From Bedellia somnulentella (taxonomy: Eukaryota > Arthropoda > Insecta > Lepidoptera > Bedelliidae): 64,000 nt of DNA. Below the pieces are notes generated by a model. It was not told where the DNA came from, ran no database searches, and worked only from the letters and a program-made list of their open reading frames with translations. A program made the translations under genes and the position numbers. Positions 57,233-64,000 of this stretch are shown here, piece by piece (within the stretch, counting starts at the first letter, position 1; the number at the start of each line of letters is the position of its first letter). The stretch lies in the NCBI GenBank assembly GCA_963576735.1, contig OY755178.1:14260001-14324000 (forward strand), read 5' to 3'.

Positions 57233-57658
57233 TTTTGCTACATTATTTATTCATTTCATAATCCTACGAAAATAAACGGATAATTCAGATACTAACTTCA
57301 ACTAACTAAAAATAAAACAGATTCATTTCCAAAAATTCTGAATCAAACATCCTAATATTACAAGATTAATCTACAAACAACTTCTAATATAACTGTATTC
57401 CAAACACTCCATAAAAGATTCGCAATAGTCGTGCGCAATTCTTATCCCTATACAAGGTAATCTTTAGCATCTGCTAAAATCGATCCATATTTGGACTATT
57501 ATTATCGAATCAATGACTTCTAAATATACTAATACTGGTTCGACAGCTTATTACGAGCTCTACTTTGAACGGGATTTTCATTTAAGGCGCCATTTTAAAT
57601 AAAACGTATAATATAATCTAACTAACTTGATATGTGTAAGCAATAACTGTAGACATTT

Positions 57659-57910
57659 ACATACATACATGCATACATATACTCACGGCTATAAATCCCA
57701 AGAAGGGGTAGCCAGAGCTAAGGAATTAGAAATTCCTCAGCCACTTTTGGAAGTTAAGTGGGGAAAAGAGGGTGATATAAAGGTTGTTGGTGATGGGTCT
57801 CCAACCACATCGCCCAAAAATCCCTCAAAAGCCCCAATACCGTTAGTCGCCTCTTACGTACACCCACCGGAGAAATGGGGTAGTGCTATTCTAAGCCGAC
57901 ACTACACAGC
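57659..57910 (-). repeat. repeat A, full length with target duplication
   Basis: Close to the consensus over its whole length. AAC(T/A)GTAGACATTTA lies on both sides (about 57644-57659 and 57914-57929), a duplication of about 15 bp as expected for target-primed reverse transcription. Confidence 0.9.
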
Positions 57911-58676
57911 AATTAACAGTAGACATTTATATTGAATAATCCAAAAACATTGAAAGAAGGTCATCTAATGGAAAAAGCTTCTAAATCAATATCCAGCTAA
58001 TTCCGGAAATTAAAAGGTGAAAAAATGCTGTAGAGAATCGTTGTTGCCCAAGTTTCTAACCGCATCTCCCATCAATGATTTAAAATCCTGAAATCACTTG
58101 GACGCCTCATACACAAACAGTAAGATCGTAGGGTGATGATATTTTAACACCCTGCATGACAGATGTATCAAAGATATAAACTCACAGTGTTATCAGTAGA
58201 CAGTAGACATGTTTGTTTCAAACTCAATGTTGGAATGTTATAATGTGATGGAAATTGATAATAACACCTATTTGTACACTATGGTATGCAATAAAAGTTT
58301 GAGTTTGAAAGTTTTATAATGGCATTGATTATTCAATTATTTATGATTACCATCTTTTCCCCACTCAACTTCAAAAACTGCCTGGGGAATTTCACATTCT
58401 AAACCTCTGGCTACCCTGGTTAGGGATTTATAGCCGTGAATATATGTATATATGATTAAGATTTAAGTAAGCATTATATTTCCTACAAAGTGCTATAATT
58501 GTAGTTGAGACATAATCATTTCGTTTATACATACTTATTTCATTTTAAGGAAGTAGAAATAGATTAATCTTATACGTTAGTTACATAGTTACCTATGTAT
58601 GACGCGTTTACATAAATTTAATATGACAGACTTTCATATATTTATTTTGCATAAAATAATTTCTTTTCTTAATTTA
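57911..58676. other. no gene; old repeat A scraps
   Basis: About 58030-58150 looks like a badly worn minus-strand repeat A; 58345-58455 is a plus-strand 3' half ending ATAGCCGTGAATATATG. Confidence 0.5.
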
Positions 58677-58837
58677 TATCTTTTTGTTCATGAAAACCTC
58701 ATGTGGGGATTATTACTAATAAATAAAGAATAAATAAAGGAAAGAAAAATTTTCGTTCTATTAATCTTGTTCTATTAATCCCGCCTGTGTCGAAAATTTT
58801 TCTTTCCTTTATTTATTCTTTATTTATTAGTAATTTC
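58677..58837. mobile_element. tRNA-like foldback element, core deleted
   Basis: The left arm TCTTTTTGTTCATGAAAACC and AATAAAGAATAAATAAAGG meet the right arm CCTTTATTTATTCTTTATTT around a short core with only CCCGCCTGTGTCG left of the tRNA-like part. Confidence 0.75.
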
Positions 58838-59366
58838 TTTTCTGTTCTAATCTTTTAGTGCTATGCTTATAATATAAGATTGGCGGGTAAGTAAATAAGC
58901 ATCCAGAAATAGTGGTGAAATCTTCTGCACTTGTAAGAGTGACTATCAATTTTAAGCTGTGAATTTATCGAGACGAATTATTTAAAGTCTGAAACCAGAC
59001 AGTTAATATGCGACGAGTGACTAATACACTGTTACATTACCACCATAAATAGATTTGAATCAGTATCAATGCATACAACCTCTGATATAATACAATAGAG
59101 TTTTGTTGAATGTAAAGACAACAATAAAAATCTTATGATTTCTCAAACTATGGTAGCGCATAACGATTTTTACTTTATATCTGTGCATAATCGGATTGAA
59201 ATAGCAATACACAGTGTCTTTTTCGTAAGAGGCAAAGTACAAAATCACTAGAAAAGCATTTACCGTCTGTTTAAACATTGGTTGTCTATATGGTAGTTTA
59301 CTCTTTTACAGTGACCCTATATTTGAACTCTCAAAAGTGAAATAATTTTGTTTACGCCTGTAGTAG
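58838..59366. other. no gene seen
   Basis: Unassigned sequence; no supported exon. Confidence 0.4.
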
Positions 59367-59600
59367 TGCTGTGTAGTGTCGGCTTAGAATAGAACTACCC
59401 CATTTCTTCCGAAGGGTGTGCGTAAGAGGCGACTAACGGTATTGGGGCCTTTAAGGGATTGTTGGGTGATGCGGTTGGAGACCCATCACCAAAAACCTTT
59501 ATTTTCACCATCTTTTCCCCACTCACATTTCCAAAAGTGGCTGAGGAATTTCTAATTCCTTAGCTCTGGCTACCCCTTCTATGTATGTATGTATGTACGC
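59367..59600 (+). repeat. repeat A, full-length head, inside an older copy
   Basis: GCTGTGTAGTGTCGGCTTAG to CTACCCCTTCTATGTATG; the ATAGCCGTGAG part is missing. The 3' half is copied in the tandem duplication. An older 3' half follows at 59940-60010. Confidence 0.85.
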
Positions 59601-59951
59601 CTGAACATAGGTAGGTCAGAGATCCTCCCTAAAATAAAATCGTACAAAACTATAGTTTGAATGTAAGTACTTCCAAATATAACTGAGGAGTACTAACGGT
59701 ATTGGGGCCTTTAAGGGATTGTTGGGTGATGCGGTTGGAGACCCATCACCAAAAACCTTTATTTTCACCATCTTTTCCCCACTCACATTTCCAAAAGTGG
59801 CTGAGGAATTTCTAATTCCTTAGCTCTGGCTACCCCTTCTATGTATGTATGTATGTACGCCTGAACATAGGTAGGTCAGAGATCCTCCCTAAAATAAAAT
59901 CGTACAAAACTATAGTTTGAATGTAAGTACTTCCAAATATAACTGAGGAGT
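59432..59951 (+). repeat. exact 260-bp tandem duplication
   Basis: 59432-59691 and 59692-59951 appear identical base for base. Each unit holds the 3' two thirds of a repeat A copy plus 100 bp of flank ending AACTGAGGAGT. Confidence 0.9.
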
Positions 59952-60285
59952 ATCTACCTCTGGAGCTCCGGCTACCCCTTTATGGGAGTTATGGTCGTGA
60001 GATATGTATGTCAGAACATCTAATTCATATAAATGCTCCTTAAACGGCTCGCCGAAAAAGGCAAAGATTTTTAAAAAGCCGCCAGCCTTGCAATATCGAC
60101 AATGGTTGCGATTCCAACCAGTATGGAAGTAGGAATGGGGTCGCAGGCGAGGTTGCAGTGGAGCCTGTCACGGTCAATATGCATTTTGATGCGTCTGTAT
60201 GTCTGTGTGACGCTCTATGGGCTTTGATTTGTATCACCTGGTGATTTAGCTGCTTAGTGGGTCAAATGAGATGCATTTTTGATGA

Positions 60286-60484
60286 GCATACATACTGACG
60301 GCTATAGATTCCAAAAAGGAATAACCACAGTATTAAAATTTAATAGAAGTTGAATGGGGAAACACTGTGTAAAGATTGTTGGGCCAGCAGACGCATCGCC
60401 CAAAAACGTATATTCTTTCGGCTCTTACTACATCCGAGGGAAGTAAAGGATTAGTGCTATTCTTAACTGACACTATACAGCAGC
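60286..60484 (-). repeat. repeat A, diverged
   Basis: Plus-strand CATACTGACGGCTATAGATT to TTCTTAACTGACACTATACA. Several internal losses. Confidence 0.65.
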
Positions 60485-61796
60485 TATAGTTGATCATATC
60501 GGCCATCTCCCGCTGTATTCAGCGTATGCATCAATACTTCAGTAGCTTTTAGAAGTTGAGAAACAAAAGATGGTCAATTAAAGTAAGAAAGAAAGATTAA
60601 CTTTGATATTTAGTCTTTTTTTAACGTTGCTATTGTTTATGCTAAGATAGTTATGATAATGTTGACATAATCATTTGCGTTATAGTTTAAATCAGAACAA
60701 GTACCGTTATATGAGACAATCAAAGTCATGTTTTGGTACCATAAAGTTTTATTTTTAGCGTTATATCTTCAAATCTTGAACATGTGGTGTTTTTTGAAAG
60801 TGACCTGTATTTACTCTACATAAATAAGTCCCGGTAAAGGCCAGGCCTTATAAGGCGTTGTTTGGTGTGGTCTGTAGTAATATGTAAGTAAACCGACCCA
60901 GCCTTATGAGTCATCGTTGCGAATTAGTAAAAATTCCTCAGTAATTGAACATCTGTTTCAATCTACCAATTTGTTCAGCTTGACATATTTAATACAAATA
61001 TAGATTTATGAAAATATTGATGTGGATTCGCAGAAGCTAGCACCATAAAAAATATATGAAGGAGCCTTTTGTTGTTCTGCCCTCGAAGTATGTCACGTGA
61101 CATATTCGTTGTCCACATGCCTCATGCTACCATTTCTGCTACCATATGCTATTATTTTTTACTAAAGTGTGTTGTATTATGTACTGTAGATTGACCTAAA
61201 AATATCAATTTTCAATAAGTGTTATAAATATGAATAAAGTTATTCTGATATAGCCTGCTATTTGCTTCTTTATTTGTTTACGTAAACGTGATAAACACAT
61301 GGCGGTAAAACATATGAAAACCATAATTGCTTATTCGGCATAATGGATGGAAAACATCGTTACTCATATCTCCTATTGCGCATAAAGAAAAGCAACTTAA
61401 ATTATAAAATACAAGTAGTGATGTAACACAAGTATTTCTGTCTCTGAACATATTTTCACCGAGTTCACTTAATGCCAGGCAGAGCATGGTCCCTTACAAA
61501 AAATAACCGGTTATAGTGTGAGTGGACAACGGATGGGTCACCTTGACCCACTTACATATACTGTCTGTGGCTCCAGGAAGGAATTATCTACATTACTCGG
61601 ATGACCATTACCATATTACTACATGGTCCTAGGACAATGGGTTCAAATAGAAAGGCTCGTTGGAATGAAGTTTTGTATTTATATTGTAAGTACTCGTAAA
61701 ATGGTGAAATGAAATAAATGTGCCAAAGAGAGGGAGAAAGATAAAACAATAATGCTTGTAAATGGCTTTTGAAATTTTATACTTCAGTCAAAGTTT
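60485..61796. other. no gene seen
   Basis: AT-rich. A perfect 16-bp palindrome TATGTCACGTGACATA lies at 61089-61104 around a CACGTG E-box. Confidence 0.4.
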
Positions 61797-62010
61797 AAGC
61801 TGTAAATCCTCCAAAGTGTAGCAGAGGTACTAATACTACTAAACTATGCTTAAATCATTTATCTGCTGGTGTTCAGAGTTATCAATTTTTGCTTCAGTGT
61901 ATTAACGTTATTATGGGGCAACTCAATTGCTGTTTTTTACGAATACACTGTCACACATCCTAGTATAACTCAGCCATGTGGGTTTCCTCACGATGTTGAT
62001 TTCACCGTTG
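61797..62010 (-). repeat. repeat B, diverged 3' half
   Basis: Plus-strand GCAGAGGTACTAATACTACT, ACGAATACACTGTCACACAT and CAGCCATGTGGGTTTCCTCA are the reverse complement of repeat B. Confidence 0.7.
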
Positions 62011-62278
62011 CGTCTCATATTTTTTTTAAATTTGCCACTCTTGACAAATTTAGTAACGGAATGGAAAAATATTTTTTAGTGCATTATCAATTTGTAACAA
62101 TCGAATTCAAATGAGTCCATTTGACAGATTATGCAATTCATTTCCAGACATCATAATAATATACTTCGCTTATAATATACTCAATATTCAGCTCAAAACC
62201 TACAGTTTTTTAGCTCTAGCAAAAAGATGTTTTTTTTCTGGCGCTACTCCTAAGCCTTATCGGCATGATATACCTTAT

Positions 62279-62532
62279 ACATACATACATACATATACTC
62301 ACGGCTATATTTCCCTAGAAGGGGTAACCAGAGCTAAGGAATTATAAATTCCTCAGCCACTTTTGGAAGTTGAGTGGGGAAAAGATGGTAAAAATAAAGG
62401 TTTTTGGTGATGGGTCTCCAACCGCATCGCCCAAAAATCCCTTAAAAGCCCTAATACCGTTAGTCGCCTCTTACGTGGGTGTACGTACTGGAAGAAATGG
62501 GGTAATGCTATTCTAAGCCGACACTACACAGC
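62279..62532 (-). repeat. repeat A, full length
   Basis: Plus-strand ACATACATATACTCACGGCT to TAAGCCGACACTACACAGC, close to the consensus. Confidence 0.9.
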
Positions 62533-63330
62533 ATAATAATATCGAAAGTAGTGAAAAAGTAAAGAACACCACGAAGCACTAGACACACTTCACAGCAAGT
62601 AATGCTAACATAACATAAATGAAAATTAACGTCAGAGGTAAAATAAATGTGTATGGTCTGTAATTATGAACGTTTAGTATTTCGGGGAAGATTGACATAT
62701 AAAGCTTGATTAACAGAGCGTTAAGAATGTGGAGATATAATCATTAGACATAAACAACATTTCGACTTATATGTGTGTTTATTCGGTAGCTCAAAAGAGA
62801 CATGTGATTTTAAAATGGTTCCCATCTATTATCACAGACTTTATGAGGGTTCCATTCATTGTATAATACATAAAATCCGAAAACGGGGCAGCCAGAGCTT
62901 CAGAATCACAAATTCAATGCAGAAACTTGGAAGTCGGGTCAGGAAAAGATTGTTATTATAGGATGGTTGTGGGACAACAATACAATTTGACAACTATCCA
63001 CTCGATCGAACACTCATTAGTAAGGATATTCGTAAATAGATATTAGTGACATTTAGGCTATCAACAATTCAACCATTAATTTTAAGAACGAATCAAGAAT
63101 GAAACCGAGGTTATCTCTTTTTTTTATTTAAAGGAGCATAATCGAATTTTATAGTAAGAAACATAATAAATAGGAGCTATAACCCCGCACAAAAATGCGG
63201 TTATACGGCTTCAATATCTTCCGTTACGATAAGAATAGGATGTCACCGAACCGAACTACGAAAGGTACGTATTCCTCTAATCGGCTAGATAAATATATTT
63301 TTCCATATTAATTTCATTTCATAAACGACA
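62533..63330. other. no gene; one worn repeat A scrap
   Basis: About 62870-62970 (GGGGCAGCCAGAGCTTCAGA) resembles the reverse complement of repeat A. The rest is unassigned. Confidence 0.4.
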
Positions 63331-63700
63331 TGATAGTCCAGTGGGTAGAACACCCGCCCGAAAAACAGCAGGGCGTGAGTTCCAATCCTGGGACCGGCCT
63401 ACACCAATTTGTCTTTTCTAAAGTCATATGTGTGGTTAATTTATCATGGTTGCTAACGGTGAGGGAAAACATCGTGAGGAAACCCACATGGCTGAGTTGT
63501 ACTTAGTCATGTGACAGTGTATTCGTACAAAACGGCGATAGGCCTGCCCCCTATCACGTGAGTACACTGTCTAAGCAAAACGTGGGTACCTTCTCTGGAA
63601 ACTAGATGGCGCTTGCCATGTGAGTTCAGGAGTATTGGTACCTCTGCCAACCCCTTCGGGGATAAACGGCGTGAACGTTTATGTTATGTTTATGTAATTT
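63331..63700 (+). mobile_element. repeat B (tRNA-derived SINE), full length
   Basis: The head has A box TAGTCCAGTGGG and a weak B box GAGTTCCAATCC, then the full body and CCCCTTCGGGGATAAACGGC, GTGAACG and TTTATG-type repeats. A repeat A copy follows directly. Confidence 0.9.
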
Positions 63701-63703
63701 TCC

Positions 63704-63937
63704 GAGTAGTGTTGGGTTAGAATAGCACTACCCCGTTTCATCCCGTGCGTGGCGCCTAAAGGTATTTGGCTTTTAAGTGGTTTTTGTTCGATGCGGTTGG
63801 AGAGGAGACCCATCATCTACAACCTTTATTTTACAATCTTACCCCACTCAACTTCCAGAAGTGGCTGAGGAATTTCTAATTTTTTAGCTCTGGGTACCCC
63901 TCCTAGGGTTTATAGCCGTGAATATATGTATGTATAA
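63704..63937 (+). repeat. repeat A, full length
   Basis: GTAGTGTTGGGTTAGAATAG to ATAGCCGTGAATATATG and a TATG tail, inserted at the tail of repeat B. Confidence 0.85.
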
Positions 63938-64000
63938 GAGTTGATATAGTGTACGATCCCTAGGCAGCAATTAAGAGTACGAGTTTTAAAATCGACGTTT

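Noticed and set aside
60040..60237. Minus-strand frame of 65 codons as a gene
   Set aside because: Lies among repeat A copies, begins without ATG and has no known domain.

Overview
The window is AT-rich, intron-containing eukaryotic DNA. It is almost certainly from a moth or butterfly: it carries Helitrons with A|TC...CTAG|T ends and a CTTCGCACGGG-type terminal block, a tRNA-derived SINE resembling the Metulj type, a very dense short retroelement with a TATG tail, RTE and R2/R4-type LINE pieces, and an intact mariner. These repeat attributions are from recall of lepidopteran genomes; no search was run.

Host genes, left to right. (1) A minus-strand gene of small exons (11337-14153) that I do not recognise; it encodes one or two very short single-pass membrane proteins. 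(2) A plus-strand calcium-activated nucleotidase/apyrase of the CANT1 family, four exons, complete (15481-19459). (3) A minus-strand mitochondrial carrier of the SLC25A38 (glycine transporter) type, six exons, complete (33400 down to 24550). (4) A plus-strand DNA-3-methyladenine glycosylase I (TAG) of bacterial type, 189 codons in one exon behind a splice acceptor (40762-41331): the best horizontal-transfer candidate here. (5) A minus-strand unrecognised gene, of which three 3' exons are visible, ending 12 bp beyond the TAG polyadenylation signal (42800-41356). (6) A minus-strand calponin/transgelin (Mp20-type) gene, three exons visible, with its first coding exon not found (49394-44150). It carries a damaged tandem copy of part of its middle exon.

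Most of the rest is mobile DNA. The commonest family, called repeat A here, is about 240 bp and occurs roughly 25 times on both strands; its 3' end matches that of RTE LINE fragments in the same window, which suggests RTE machinery moves it. Repeat B is a tRNA-derived SINE of about 370 bp with a TTTATG-type tail. Two foldback MITEs with 8-bp target duplications, one inside an RTE fragment, two near-identical 1-kb Helitrons 29 kb apart, a decayed PIF/Harbinger element, tRNA-like foldback elements and several perfect hairpins fill the introns and gaps. From 50 kb to the right end I see no convincing host exon.

The host genes look unrelated in function: membrane nucleotidase, mitochondrial glycine import, DNA alkylation repair and a muscle/cytoskeletal protein. 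All exon joins are read from reading frame plus GT/AG sites and agree in phase; there is no transcript evidence.
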